This document shows positions 8,003 to 17,081 of a stretch of DNA of 48,109 nucleotides, piece by piece. A model generated the notes under the pieces. It searched no databases and had not been told where the DNA came from. It saw only the letters and a program-made list of their open reading frames with translations. The stretch's first letter is position 1, and every line of letters begins with the position of its first letter. Source of the DNA: Prochlorococcus sp. AG-321-E21 (lineage in GTDB: Bacteria; Cyanobacteriota; Cyanobacteriia; PCC-6307; Cyanobiaceae); NCBI GenBank assembly GCA_003283415.1, contig QBXH01000009.1, positions 1-48,109 on the forward strand, written 5' to 3'. A program made the position numbers and the translations under genes.

Positions 8003-8731
8003 TTAATTGTTAATTTCTATAGGTTTATTATTAGATCTCAATACACATTTATCAATATCCCAATTAAAATTTTCCCAGATTTCTATTGGGAGTTTGTAAT
8101 TACAGTTATTGAAACTTCCTAACTTTACTTTGGTAGGAGATGCTGAACAATATTGCCTACTACCTTCTACAGCTAAATACTGCTGATGATAGTCTTCAGC
8201 GTAATAATAAGTATCAATTTTTTTAATCTCTGTTTCTATAAGTCCAAAATTATTTTTATAAAGTTCTTGTTGATAAGATTCTTTGCTCGAATAGATTTTG
8301 TCTTTATTAGTGTCATTCTTATAGTAAATTGTTGACCTATATTGTGTTCCCATATCATTTCCTTGTCTATTTTTTTGGGTTGGATTATGACATTCCCAGA
8401 ACATTTTTAATAAATCACTAATATCTATTTCATTAACATTCCAAACGACCTTAACAACTTCTGCATGTCCAGTAAGACCAGAACATACTTCATAATAATT
8501 AGGGTTTTTCTTTTCTCCTCCGGCATAACCTACCGAAGTTGTTATAACTCCAGGCAGTTTCCAAAAGCATTTTTCTGCACCCCAAAAGCATCCACATCCA
8601 AATATTATTTCATCTTCCTGATCTTTGGGTTCTTCCTTTATTGCTGTATTTAGTATTCTATGTAGGAAATTTGTTTCATTTGCTGAAATTGATTCTTCTT
8701 TATTCATAAGTTTTTTTAGGAATTCAAACAT
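8003..8731 (-). CDS. msrA: Peptide-methionine (S)-S-oxide reductase
   Basis: Repairs oxidised methionine in proteins. The catalytic motif GCFWG is at residues 47-51 (Cys48), followed by SVGYAGG and GHAEVV, both conserved in MsrA. At 242 residues it has an extension of about 42 residues before the core; this part is charged and not a signal peptide. Further cysteines near the C-terminus (in QYCSAS and NNCNYK) could act as resolving residues. It starts 34 bp after the end of the ABC exporter gene on the same strand, so the two are likely co-transcribed. Confidence 0.95.
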   Translation of the reverse strand: MFEFLKKLMNKEESISANETNFLHRILNTAIKEEPKDQEDEIIFGCGCFWGAEKCFWKLPGVITTSVGYAGGEKKNPNYYEVCSGLTGHAEVVKVVWNVNEIDISDLLKMFWECHNPTQKNRQGNDMGTQYRSTIYYKNDTNKDKIYSSKESYQQELYKNNFGLIETEIKKIDTYYYAEDYHQQYLAVEGSRQYCSASPTKVKLGSFNNCNYKLPIEIWENFNWDIDKCVLRSNNKPIEINN

Positions 8732-8764
8732 TTTGTCTTTATGTATTTAATTAAAAAGTAATTT

Positions 8765-10510
8765 TCAACTTATTAATTGATTAGCAGCTATTTCTCTTTC
8801 CCAAAGTTTTTTATATAGTCCATTTGTTGCTATTAAATTTTTATGGACTCCCTCCTGCACAATTTCACCTTTATCCATTACAAGTACCCTATCACAAGTT
8901 GCTGCGACGGATAATTGATGACTAATCATCAGTATTGTTTTGCTTTTATTTTCTCTCATCTCCTCAATAATTATAGAAGCTGTTTTATTGTCTACACTGG
9001 CTAATGCATCATCTAATACTACTACAGAAGCATTAACTAAAAGTGCTCTTCCTAGAGCTGTTCTTTGACGTTGACCACCACTTAGTGTAATACCTCTTTC
9101 ACCTACAATTGTTTTAAAACCTTCTGGAAAACTATTAATATCATCTATTAAACCTGCATTTACTGCGCTTTTTTTTACTTTATTTTTAGATGCTTGTGGC
9201 TCTCCAAATTTTAGATTGTCTGAAATCGTAGATGTAAATAAAAATGCTTCCTGAGGAACTATAGCCACGTGTTTTCTTAAATCAGCTAATTTAATATTCT
9301 TAATATCAATATTATCTAAAAATAGTTGTCCATCTGGGATTTCAATAGTTCTGCCTAATGATTTTGCTAGAGTTGTTTTCCCACAACCTACTGGACCAAC
9401 TATGGCTATAAGTTCTCCGGGATTAATTTTGAAATTTAATCCATTTAATGAATTAAACTTTGATCCCTCATATTTTATTTTTAAATTTTTTGCCTCAATA
9501 AAACCTTTTACTTTTTTCTTTATTATTTTAGATTTTGGTTTATCCACAATTTTTGGACTGTTTTGAAATATCTCTTCAACTCTATCTAGACTAACTTGCC
9601 CTAGTTGAAAAGTATTTAATGTAAATCCTAATAAAGCTGTTGGAAAGACAAGTCTTTCGACAAATAATATCAAGGCTACTAGTCCACCAATTGTGATAAA
9701 TCCATTTTCTAGTTGAGAGGTTCCTAGACCTAAAAGTATTAAAAGTGATATTGAAGAGATACCTTGTAAAAGCGGAAATAATGTACTTGCTGTTCTTGCA
9801 AGCTTTATTGCTGAATTGCGATAAATTTTATTGTAATTATTAAATTCTTTCTTTTCAGCATCTTCCTGTGCATAAATTTTGATAGCACTTATACCTGATA
9901 AATCTTCCTGAATTAAATCACTTAGTTTTGAAAGAGATTCTTGTTGAATTTTTCTTTGATTTACCATTCTTCCTCCAAATAAGCTAACTATTATTAATAT
10001 CAATGGAAAAATCATTAATGCAGCTACTGTCAATGTTTTATTAATCGATAACATTGAAGGAATTGTTAGAGAATAAGCCAGAACAATATTACATAAACTT
10101 AAGACTGTAAAACCTAAAAGTCTTCTAATATTTTCTACATCACTAGTAGCTCTACTAATAATATCTCCACTTCCTTTTTTTTGTATCCAATCGGGGTCTT
10201 GAATTAGTAAATGGTCAAATAATTTTTGACGAAGATTTACTTCAACTTTTCTTCCAATCCCAAATACAATTTGTCTTGAGAATAGACGTATAAGTCCCAT
10301 ACAAGTTGCTAAAAACATTAACCATAGTGACTTTGATATGACGAAACTAGAAGAAAATCCATCTTTCAATTGATCAATTATGTTTTTAACTTCTAATGGA
10401 ATTAAAACACTTAATATATTTACGACTAGAAGAGCAATTCCACCATACAAAAATTCTTTTTTATAAGGTTTTAGATACTTAAATATAACTTCTAATTTCA
10501 GATTCTTCAT
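8765..10510 (-). CDS. ABC exporter, fused permease and ATPase (MsbA-like)
   Basis: A 581-residue half-transporter. The N-terminal 320 residues form a six-helix type I exporter membrane domain. The C-terminal ATPase has Walker A GPVGCGKTT near residue 370, a Q-loop VPQEAFLF, signature LSGGQRQR, Walker B VVVLDDALASVD and a switch His in MISHQLS. It would work as a homodimer in the inner membrane. The family includes lipid A flippase MsbA and various drug or lipid exporters; nothing here fixes the substrate. The start is ATG at 10510, divergent from the DUF3288 gene with 80 bp between. Confidence 0.92.
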   Translation of the reverse strand: MKNLKLEVIFKYLKPYKKEFLYGGIALLVVNILSVLIPLEVKNIIDQLKDGFSSSFVISKSLWLMFLATCMGLIRLFSRQIVFGIGRKVEVNLRQKLFDHLLIQDPDWIQKKGSGDIISRATSDVENIRRLLGFTVLSLCNIVLAYSLTIPSMLSINKTLTVAALMIFPLILIIVSLFGGRMVNQRKIQQESLSKLSDLIQEDLSGISAIKIYAQEDAEKKEFNNYNKIYRNSAIKLARTASTLFPLLQGISSISLLILLGLGTSQLENGFITIGGLVALILFVERLVFPTALLGFTLNTFQLGQVSLDRVEEIFQNSPKIVDKPKSKIIKKKVKGFIEAKNLKIKYEGSKFNSLNGLNFKINPGELIAIVGPVGCGKTTLAKSLGRTIEIPDGQLFLDNIDIKNIKLADLRKHVAIVPQEAFLFTSTISDNLKFGEPQASKNKVKKSAVNAGLIDDINSFPEGFKTIVGERGITLSGGQRQRTALGRALLVNASVVVLDDALASVDNKTASIIIEEMRENKSKTILMISHQLSVAATCDRVLVMDKGEIVQEGVHKNLIATNGLYKKLWEREIAANQLIS

Positions 10511-10590
10511 TTAAAATTTCCTATAAGATTAAGATAATGTTTCATTTTCGAATATGTGAGCTAACTTTATAAATGATTTGATTTTTTACT

Positions 10591-10887
10591 ATGAGCAATG
10601 AACAAACTCATCCTCTGCACTCGACAGATAAAAAAATTATAGATTCGCTGATATCTAAAGAAATACCTGAAGATTTTGATTTGATTAATTTAGCTAGATT
10701 AATAAATCGATACGATAATTTTCCGGGTGAAAGTGAGATCAAGGAGGATATAGAAAAAACATTAAAATTTTGGAAATTAACAAAAGATAATCTTTTTGTA
10801 AAGACTAAAAAATTATGGTCAAATAACTTTAGACCTTCAAATACCACTAAAGATTTGGTTGGCTCCGGTTTTGATACTTCTAATTGA
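10591..10887 (+). CDS. DUF3288 family protein
   Basis: 98 residues, soluble and charged. The pattern HPLHSTDKKIIDSLI, then EDFDLINLARLINRYDNFPG, then LKFWKLTKDNLFVKT fits a family restricted to cyanobacteria that I recall as DUF3288. No catalytic motif, signal or membrane span is visible. It sits 30 bp upstream of trpD on the same strand and may share its transcript, though nothing ties it to tryptophan synthesis. Confidence 0.75.
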   Translation: MSNEQTHPLHSTDKKIIDSLISKEIPEDFDLINLARLINRYDNFPGESEIKEDIEKTLKFWKLTKDNLFVKTKKLWSNNFRPSNTTKDLVGSGFDTSN

Positions 10888-10917
10888 GTTACTAAACATA
10901 AATTAAATAAAAAATTA

Positions 10918-11949
10918 ATGTCTATAAATAAAACAAATTCTGAAATTCTTAACCAATTACTTTGTGGGGAAAATCTTGATGCTAAGACATCAAATACTTT
11001 GATGAAAAGATGGATAAATGATGAAATATTAGATGTTCAAACAGGAGCTTTTTTGAGTGCATTGAGAGCCAAAGGATGTACAGGTATCGAATTATCTTCT
11101 ATGGCAGATGTACTTTTGAATGCTTGTCAATTGCCTCTAGAACGTCCTGACTTGTTCATGGTTGATACTTGTGGTACGGGCGGTGATGGGGCCAATACTT
11201 TTAATATTTCAACTGCTGTTGCTTTTGTTGCATCATCATGTGGAGTAAATATTGCAAAACATGGAAATAAAAGTGCCAGTGGAAAAGTTGGCTCGGCAGA
11301 TGTTTTGTTAAATCTTGGGATTAATTTAAACTCTAATTTAGAAAAGGTTATCTCTTCAATAGATGAAATTGGTATAACTTTTTTATTTGCTCCCCTTTGG
11401 CATAAATCTTTAATTAAATTAGCTCCTTTGAGAAAGGCTCTTGGTATTAGAACTGTTTTTAACCAATTAGGTCCATTAGTAAATCCTTTAAGACCAAATG
11501 CTCAAGTTTTAGGAGTGGCATCTGAAGAATTACTTGACCCTATGGCCTCTGCTTTAAGCAGAATGGGTTTGGATAGAGCAATCGTTGTTCACGGCTACGG
11601 TGGTTTAGATGAGGCTTCATTAGAAGGAGATAATAAAATAATATTTGTAGATAAAGGTAAGCTTAAACATTCAAAAGTAAATATCGCTGATTTCGATTAT
11701 AAAAATACTTCAAACACTGATCTTGTCGTATCAAAGGATGAATCTAATGAAGACATATTAAAATCTGTTTTGGATGGTTCAGCCCAAGAGGCCCATATGA
11801 ATGTAGTAGCTCTGAATACTTCATTAGTACTTTGGGTGGCAGGACTTGAAGATGATATTGAAAAGGGATTTAAAAAAGCCTTGTTCTCTATGAGTAAAGC
11901 AAAACCTTGGGATAAATTTTTACTTTTGAAAGCCTATCTTGAGACATAA
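10918..11949 (+). CDS. trpD: Anthranilate phosphoribosyltransferase
   Basis: Second step of tryptophan synthesis: anthranilate plus PRPP gives phosphoribosyl-anthranilate. The 343-residue cytoplasmic enzyme has the PRPP/Mg motif [17 protein letters not shown] near residue 82, then [18 protein letters not shown] and [11 protein letters not shown], all conserved in TrpD. No other trp gene is nearby, so the pathway is dispersed in this genome. carA follows after 16 bp in the same direction. Confidence 0.97.
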   Translation: MSINKTNSEILNQLLCGENLDAKTSNTLMKRWINDEILDVQTGAFLSALRAKGCTGIELSSMADVLLNACQLPLERPDLFMVDTCGTGGDGANTFNISTAVAFVASSCGVNIAKHGNKSASGKVGSADVLLNLGINLNSNLEKVISSIDEIGITFLFAPLWHKSLIKLAPLRKALGIRTVFNQLGPLVNPLRPNAQVLGVASEELLDPMASALSRMGLDRAIVVHGYGGLDEASLEGDNKIIFVDKGKLKHSKVNIADFDYKNTSNTDLVVSKDESNEDILKSVLDGSAQEAHMNVVALNTSLVLWVAGLEDDIEKGFKKALFSMSKAKPWDKFLLLKAYLET

Positions 11950-11965
11950 GAAATTTTTTCATTAA

Positions 11966-13105
11966 ATGAATCATCTTTTTAAGAAAAATGCAAAACTTGT
12001 CTTGAGTAACGGGATTACTTTCTCAGGTTATTCATTTGGTGCGAAGGGTTCAACTGTTGGTGAAATAGTTTTTAATACTGGTATGACTGGTTATCAGGAA
12101 GTAATAACTGACCCAAGTTATTTTGGTCAGATCCTTACATTTACTTATCCCGAGATTGGAAATACAGGAATCAACTTCGAAGATTCAGAATCAGAACATT
12201 CTATCAAAGGTCTAATTGTTCGTAATTACTCAAATAATAATAGTAATTGGAGATCTAAATTAAATTTTAATCAGTGGCTTATAGATAATAAAATTATTGG
12301 ACTTTATGGTGTTGATACAAGAGCCCTTGTTAAAATTTTAAGATCATATGGTTCCATGAATGGACTTATTACTACAGAAAATAATGATCTTGAAAGTTGT
12401 CTTGAAATTATTTCTAATGCTCCCAATATGAAAGGATTAAATTTAGCAAAAAAAGTCTCAACTACTAAAAATTATATATTTAAAGAGACTAGCATTACTG
12501 ATTTTGATGTAAGAAAAAAATCATTCAATAATGTTAATAAATTCAAGATTGTAGCTATAGATTTTGGTATTAAAAAATCTATTCTTAATAGATTAGTTGC
12601 ACATGGATGTGAAGTCTTGGTTCTGCCTTTTAATTCTTCATTTGATGATGTTTTAAGTCATGAACCCGATGGAATATTTTTCTCAAATGGCCCAGGTGAC
12701 CCTTCTTCCGTTCTTGATGGAATTAATTTAGCTAAGTTATTAATAAATTATGGGAAAATTCCTATGTTTGGTATTTGTCTTGGTCATCAAATATTTGGGT
12801 TAGCATTGGGGGGGCAAACATACAAGTTAACTTTTGGACATCGTGGTTTAAATCATCCTTGCGGAATTAAAAATAATATTGAAATAACAAGTCAGAATCA
12901 TGGTTTTGCTATAGATCCAAATTCTTTATCAAATGAACTCGTTGAAATAACTCACTTTAATCTTAATGATAAAACTGTTGCTGGATTGAAACTTATAAAT
13001 AAGCCTATATTTAGTGTTCAATATCATCCAGAAGCTAGTCCAGGCCCTCATGACTCAGATTATTTATTTGAAAAATTTGTTTCTCTAATGTTAGAGAGAT
13101 GTTGA
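11966..13105 (+). CDS. carA: Carbamoyl-phosphate synthase small chain
   Basis: Glutamine amidotransferase subunit that feeds ammonia to CarB for arginine and pyrimidine synthesis. At 379 residues it is full length. The N-terminal domain has FNTGMTGYQEVITDPSYFG; the class I amidotransferase domain has FFSNGPGDP, the nucleophile Cys271 in GICLGHQ, and the QYHPEASPGPHDS segment supplying catalytic His and Glu. carB is not in the window. A 7-bp perfect palindrome (13082-13097) lies inside the last codons. Confidence 0.97.
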   Translation: MNHLFKKNAKLVLSNGITFSGYSFGAKGSTVGEIVFNTGMTGYQEVITDPSYFGQILTFTYPEIGNTGINFEDSESEHSIKGLIVRNYSNNNSNWRSKLNFNQWLIDNKIIGLYGVDTRALVKILRSYGSMNGLITTENNDLESCLEIISNAPNMKGLNLAKKVSTTKNYIFKETSITDFDVRKKSFNNVNKFKIVAIDFGIKKSILNRLVAHGCEVLVLPFNSSFDDVLSHEPDGIFFSNGPGDPSSVLDGINLAKLLINYGKIPMFGICLGHQIFGLALGGQTYKLTFGHRGLNHPCGIKNNIEITSQNHGFAIDPNSLSNELVEITHFNLNDKTVAGLKLINKPIFSVQYHPEASPGPHDSDYLFEKFVSLMLERC

Positions 13106-13157
13106 CATATTCATTCTTTTTGATTTGATAATTACATTTGATAAATTAATTCTTTTT

Positions 13158-13163
13158 GGAGGG
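13158..13163 (+). promoter_or_regulatory. Shine-Dalgarno GGAGGG setting the STAS gene start
   Basis: GGAGGG is a much stronger ribosome binding site than those of most genes here. It stands 8 nt before ATA at 13172 and 5 nt before ATC at 13169. An in-frame TAA at 13166 bars any earlier start. The site therefore places initiation on a rare AUA or AUC codon. Confidence 0.6.
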
Positions 13164-13171
13164 ACTAAATC

Positions 13172-13537
13172 ATAGACGATTTCCAAAAGCTAACTGTTTC
13201 TTTAAGGGGGAACATTGAAGTAAAGGCAAATATTATTGTTTTTACTTTTAAAGGGCAATTAGATGCATTTTCTGAAAAACAATTTAAAACTTTTATTATT
13301 AATTCCCTTAAAAAGGAGTCTCTTTCATTTGTAATTGACTTAAGTAAAATTGATTTCCTTGATTCATCTGGTTTAGGTGCTCTTGTTCAAACTTCTAAGG
13401 AATGTAAAAAACTTAAATTAGGGTTTTCAGTAGTCGGAAATTCTAGAGTTGCTCAAACTATCAAACTTGTAAGATTAGGGGAATTTCTTAATTTTAAATC
13501 TACTCTTCAAGAAGCATTACTCTATTTGAAGAATTGA
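13172..13537 (+). CDS. STAS-domain anti-sigma factor antagonist (non-canonical start)
   Basis: A 121-codon frame beginning ATA-GAC-GAT-TTC encodes a complete STAS domain of the SpoIIAA/RsbV type. It shows FTFKGQLDAFSE near residue 25, then IDLSKIDFLDSSGLGALVQ, where Ser65 is the expected phospho-acceptor, then VVGNSRVAQTIKLVRL. Such proteins bind RsbW-like kinases when unphosphorylated. The frame contains no ATG or GTG at all and its only TTG is near the 3' end, so initiation must use AUA (13172) or AUC (13169). A strong GGAGGG lies at the right distance. Its TGA overlaps the TTG start of the mini-III gene, suggesting coupling. ORF callers would miss or truncate it. A possible kinase partner lies at 37708. 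Confidence 0.85.
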   Translation: MDDFQKLTVSLRGNIEVKANIIVFTFKGQLDAFSEKQFKTFIINSLKKESLSFVIDLSKIDFLDSSGLGALVQTSKECKKLKLGFSVVGNSRVAQTIKLVRLGEFLNFKSTLQEALLYLKN

Positions 13538-13926
13538 ATTATTGGATACAAAATCTTGCCCCTCATGGTTCTCCTGAAGAGATTGGTGTAATTCAACTCG
13601 CTTGGCTTGGGGATTCTGTATGGGAGTTACATCAAAGATTACGTCACGTTCAAATACCATCAAAATCAAAAGATCTTCATCTTTCAGTTGTAAATGAAGT
13701 AAAAGCTACAGCTCAATCAAAATCATTAGATGATATAGAACATTTGTTAAATTCATTTGAAATTAATTTAGTAAGACGAGCCAGAAATAAAACAAAGAGA
13801 TTTCCAAAATCTTCAGATCCTATTATATATTCAAGAGCTACAGGTTTTGAAGCTTTAGTTGGCTGGTTATTTCTAAAAGACCCTAAAAGATTGTCTAAAA
13901 TTTTTGAATACCTAGAGTGTAAATAA
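13534..13926 (+). CDS. mrnC: Mini-ribonuclease III
   Basis: A 130-residue RNase III catalytic domain without the double-stranded-RNA-binding domain. The acidic motif LAWLGDSVWELHQR holds Asp27, and ATGFEALVGWLFL holds Glu106, the two metal-binding ends of the active site. In Bacillus this enzyme matures the 23S rRNA ends. The TTG at 13534 lies within the stop of the STAS gene (4 bp overlap), which argues for this start and for translational coupling. The next gene encodes an RlmB-type 23S rRNA methyltransferase, consistent with a ribosome-maturation role. Confidence 0.92.
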   Translation: MNYWIQNLAPHGSPEEIGVIQLAWLGDSVWELHQRLRHVQIPSKSKDLHLSVVNEVKATAQSKSLDDIEHLLNSFEINLVRRARNKTKRFPKSSDPIIYSRATGFEALVGWLFLKDPKRLSKIFEYLECK

Positions 13927-13938
13927 GCTAATAAATTT

Positions 13939-15150
13939 ATGAAAAACCTTTCTAAGAATAATTATTCAAACAAAAATAATGATAAAAATAATAGAAGATC
14001 ACAATCAAAAAATAATTATAAATCCAATAGTTCTCAAGAAAATAGAGTTAACTCCAGTAAAAATAATATTTATGAAAAAAATAATTTCAAAAAAGGAAAT
14101 GATTTTAAAAAAAGAGATAATTTAAAGAGGAGAGAAGATTTTAATAGAAGAGATGATTTTAAAAGAACAGACGATTTCAAGAGGAGAGATGATTTTAAAA
14201 GAAAAGACGATTTCAAGAGGAGGGATGATTTTAAAAAAAGAGATAATTTCAAAAGACGAGAAGATATTAAAAGTAATGAATATAGTTTCTTAAGATCAAA
14301 AGAGAAGCCCAGAATTAGTTTTAATCAATTACAAACAAGAATTTCCTCTAACAATCCTAATAGAGAAAATTATTCTGAAAATAGTTCAAAAAAATTACAA
14401 TTAAATTCAAGTGACAGAAATTTTGATGATTGGATTTGGGGAAAGCATTCTGTTTTTGCTGCTTTAAACAGTGAACGACCAATTAACAGAATTTGGTGTA
14501 CTTCCGAAATCTATTCTTCAGAGAAATTTTACCTGTTATTGAAAGACCTTAAGTCTAAGGGCGTTTTAATAGAAGAGGTTTCTTGGTCAAGAATATCTCA
14601 ATTAACATATGGTGCAGTGCATCAAGGAGTCGCTTTACAACTGGCCTCTACCCAGTCTTTATCTTTAGAAAAATTAATTGAAATATCTAAAAGTAAGTCT
14701 TCAAATCCTATTCTTGTTGCATTGGATGGTGTGACGGATCCTCATAATTTAGGAGCAATTATTCGATCTGCAGAAGCTTTTGATTGTAAAGGTATTATTA
14801 TTCCTCAAAGAAGATCAGCAGGTTTAACTGGAACTGTTGCAAAAGTTGCAGCTGGAGCCTTAGAGCATATACCTGTTAGCAGAGTTGTAAATCTCAATAG
14901 AGCTATTGCAGAATTAAAAAATAGAGGTTTTATCATCATTGGATTATCTGGAGAAGGACAAGTTCCTATTTTTAAATTCAGTGAAAAAGCTCCCATTGTT
15001 GTCATAGTTGGTGCAGAAAATAAAGGAATCTCTTTGCTTGCTCAAAAAAAATGTGATTATTTACTCAAGATTCCTCTTAAGGGAAAAACTTCGAGCTTAA
15101 ATGCTTCTGTAGCAGCTGCTATTTCCTTATGTTATTTATCAAATAATTAA
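13939..15150 (+). CDS. rlmB: TrmH/RlmB-type 2'-O-ribose RNA methyltransferase with repeat-rich N-terminus
   Basis: SPOUT-class methyltransferase of 403 residues. The C-terminal 250 residues form the enzyme: WIWGKHSVFAAL (substrate-binding domain), then LDGVTDPHNLGAIIRSAEAF, VGAENKGIS and LKGKTSSLNASVAAAI, the knotted AdoMet site. By similarity it methylates a 23S rRNA ribose (G2251 type). The first 150 residues are very Lys/Arg/Asn/Asp-rich and include 11 tandem hexapeptides of type D-D-F-K-R-R, encoded by an 18-bp repeat. This tail is predicted disordered and may bind rRNA (inference). It follows mini-III by 12 bp. Confidence 0.9.
   Translation: MKNLSKNNYSNKNNDKNNRRSQSKNNYKSNSSQENRVNSSKNNIYEKNNFKKGNDFKKRDNLKRREDFNRRDDFKRTDDFKRRDDFKRKDDFKRRDDFKKRDNFKRREDIKSNEYSFLRSKEKPRISFNQLQTRISSNNPNRENYSENSSKKLQLNSSDRNFDDWIWGKHSVFAALNSERPINRIWCTSEIYSSEKFYLLLKDLKSKGVLIEEVSWSRISQLTYGAVHQGVALQLASTQSLSLEKLIEISKSKSSNPILVALDGVTDPHNLGAIIRSAEAFDCKGIIIPQRRSAGLTGTVAKVAAGALEHIPVSRVVNLNRAIAELKNRGFIIIGLSGEGQVPIFKFSEKAPIVVIVGAENKGISLLAQKKCDYLLKIPLKGKTSSLNASVAAAISLCYLSNN
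14080..14277 (+). repeat. 11 x 18-bp coding tandem repeat (hexapeptide DDFKRR)
   Basis: Eleven consecutive 6-codon units inside the RlmB-type gene: NNFKKG, NDFKKR, DNLKRR, EDFNRR, DDFKRT, DDFKRR, DDFKRK, DDFKRR, DDFKKR, DNFKRR, EDIKSN. Phe (or Leu/Ile) at position 3 and a basic residue at positions 4-5 are almost fixed. Central copies are nearly identical at DNA level, so unit number may vary between strains through replication slippage. Confidence 0.93.
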
Positions 15151-15231
15151 GTTAATTATCTAGGAAATTCATTATTTTAAATATTTATTTATATCGTTAT
15201 TTCAATATATTTATTGATTAATAAACATTAT

Positions 15232-15259
15232 TTGAAAAATTAATGCAAAATTGTATAGA
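15232..15259 (+). promoter_or_regulatory. Possible sigma-70-type promoter of the DUF1816 gene
   Basis: TTGAAA (15232-15237) and TATAGA (15254-15259) are separated by 16 bp, close to a vegetative promoter. The leader to the ATG at 15275 would be only about 9 nt. Such boxes arise often by chance in DNA this A/T-rich. Confidence 0.3.
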
Positions 15260-15274
15260 ATTTAACAAGAATTG

Positions 15275-15523
15275 ATGGTCTTTAAAAGAGGGCCAAAAAA
15301 ATTGATTAGAAATTTTGGAAACAAACTTGGTTTAGCCTGGTGGGCAAAAGTAGATACAGGAAATCCTTCTGCGACTTATTGGTACGGTCCATTTCTAACA
15401 AGACGTAGTCTTAATGAAAATCTAGTAGGATTTCTTAAGGATCTTACTGACGAGGGTTCAACAGATATTAAACATCATATTGTTAGATGTAATAAAGAAG
15501 AACCATTAACTGTTAATAACTAA
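15275..15523 (+). CDS. DUF1816 family protein
   Basis: 82 residues, soluble. The central [25 protein letters not shown], followed by a segment enriched in acidic residues ([21 protein letters not shown]), fits the cyanobacterial DUF1816 family, short proteins of unknown function. The ATG at 15275 is preferred over the TTG one codon earlier. It stands in front of gatA (25 bp) on the same strand, after a roughly 120-bp A/T-rich gap that holds no other gene. Confidence 0.78.
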   Translation: MVFKRGPKKLIRNFGNKLGLAWWAKVDTGNPSATYWYGPFLTRRSLNENLVGFLKDLTDEGSTDIKHHIVRCNKEEPLTVNN

Positions 15524-15548
15524 TTTATTCCAAATTCACAATTTCGAT

Positions 15549-17003
15549 ATGAACTTTAATTCTTTTAGAAAGGAAATTAATAGTGGAAATGCTTCTGTTA
15601 AGGAATTAATTAATGAATTTTTTTTTAAAATAGACACAATAAATCCAAAAATTAACGCTTATACATGTCTAACAAAAAATATAGCTAACTCTCAATCAGA
15701 AAATATTGATAAATTAATTGCTAATAATCAACAACTTCCTCCTCTTGCAGGAATACCTATTGCTATAAAAGATAATATTTGTACGAAGGGAGTTGTAACT
15801 TCTTGTTCAAGTAAAATGCTTAAAGACTTTGTTTCTCCATATGAATCCTCTTCTTCAAGTAAATTATGGTCATCAGGTGGTATTTTCTTAGGTAAAACTA
15901 ATTTAGACGAATTTGCAATGGGAAGCTCGACTGAGACTTCCGTATTTGGTACAACATCAAATCCATGGGATATAAATAGAGTCCCTGGAGGAAGTTCTGG
16001 AGGTAGTGCAGCTTCAGTAGCTGCCGGGTTATGCTTAGCTGCGATCGGATCTGATACGGGTGGTTCAATACGACAGCCAGCATCTTTTTGTGGAGTTGTA
16101 GGGTTAAAACCAACTTACGGAAGGGTAAGCAGATGGGGGCTAATTGCATTTGCTAGTTCTTTAGATCAAATAGGTCCAATTACAAATACAGTTTCAGATG
16201 CTGCTGAGATCCTTTATTCAATTTCAGGAAACGATCAACTTGACTCAACATGTCTTGATAAACCTGTTCCTAATTACTTAATAGATTTAGATAAATCTAT
16301 TAACGGTATTAAAATAGGAATTATTGAAGAATGTTTTGATCATCCAGGGCTTGATCCTGAAGTTAAAGAATCTGTTCTCTCTGGGGTTGAGAGATTTAGA
16401 TCTTTAGGTGCTGAAATTCATGACATAAAATGCCCTAGATTTAATGATGGTATCGCAACTTATTATGTAATAGCTCCATGTGAGGCTTCAGCTAATTTAG
16501 CCAGATATGATGGTGTTAAATATGGACATAGATCAGATGACGACTCGAATTTATTAGAAATGACATCTAAGACTAGAGCTGAAGGATTTGGAGCTGAAGT
16601 ACAAAGAAGAATTTTGATTGGTACCTATGCTCTATCTGCTGGGTATAGTGATGCGTATTATAAAAAAGCTCAGAGAGTAAGAACTTTAATTAGAAAGGAT
16701 TTTGATACTGCCTTTAACGAAGTTGATGTTTTACTAACTCCCACATGCCCTACAACTGCATTTTTAAAAGGAGATTTTGTAAATGACCCCTTATCCATGT
16801 ATTTGTCTGATCTTTTAACAGTTCCAGTAAATCTTGCAGGACTTCCAGCTATCAGTATCCCATGCGGATTTGATAAAAAGGGCTTACCTATCGGCCTTCA
16901 ATTAATCGGAAATGTTTTAGAGGAGCATCGAATATTGAATGTTGCAAATATATTTGAAAAGGATGCTGAAGTTATGAATAGGAAACCTAATATTGAAATT
17001 TGA
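15549..17003 (+). CDS. gatA: Asp/Glu-tRNA(Asn/Gln) amidotransferase subunit A
   Basis: Glutaminase subunit of GatCAB, which converts mischarged Glu-tRNA-Gln (and Asp-tRNA-Asn) to the amide form. The 484-residue amidase shows the Ser-cisSer-Lys triad: Lys74 in AIAIKDN, Ser149 in [10 protein letters not shown] and Ser173 in [27 protein letters not shown] and [10 protein letters not shown] are also GatA signatures. gatB and gatC are not in the window, so the subunit genes are dispersed. Confidence 0.97.
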   Translation: MNFNSFRKEINSGNASVKELINEFFFKIDTINPKINAYTCLTKNIANSQSENIDKLIANNQQLPPLAGIPIAIKDNICTKGVVTSCSSKMLKDFVSPYESSSSSKLWSSGGIFLGKTNLDEFAMGSSTETSVFGTTSNPWDINRVPGGSSGGSAASVAAGLCLAAIGSDTGGSIRQPASFCGVVGLKPTYGRVSRWGLIAFASSLDQIGPITNTVSDAAEILYSISGNDQLDSTCLDKPVPNYLIDLDKSINGIKIGIIEECFDHPGLDPEVKESVLSGVERFRSLGAEIHDIKCPRFNDGIATYYVIAPCEASANLARYDGVKYGHRSDDDSNLLEMTSKTRAEGFGAEVQRRILIGTYALSAGYSDAYYKKAQRVRTLIRKDFDTAFNEVDVLLTPTCPTTAFLKGDFVNDPLSMYLSDLLTVPVNLAGLPAISIPCGFDKKGLPIGLQLIGNVLEEHRILNVANIFEKDAEVMNRKPNIEI

Positions 17004-17081
17004 ATTAATAATTAATTTGTATTAGCAAAATATAGAATTTTTTAAAATATTCTCTATCTTGTATATATAAATTGGTTAAAC

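Noticed and set aside
13082..13097. Perfect palindrome TCTCTAA-TG-TTAGAGA at the end of carA
   Set aside because: It lies in coding sequence and is not followed by a T-run; not convincing as a terminator.
14070..14252. 60-codon minus-strand ORF made of LLLKSS repeats
   Set aside because: It is the reverse reading of the 18-bp repeat in the RlmB-type gene; its composition simply mirrors that repeat.
14080..14277. Possible CRISPR or non-coding repeat array
   Set aside because: Units are contiguous without unique spacers and stay in one reading frame; it is a coding tandem repeat.
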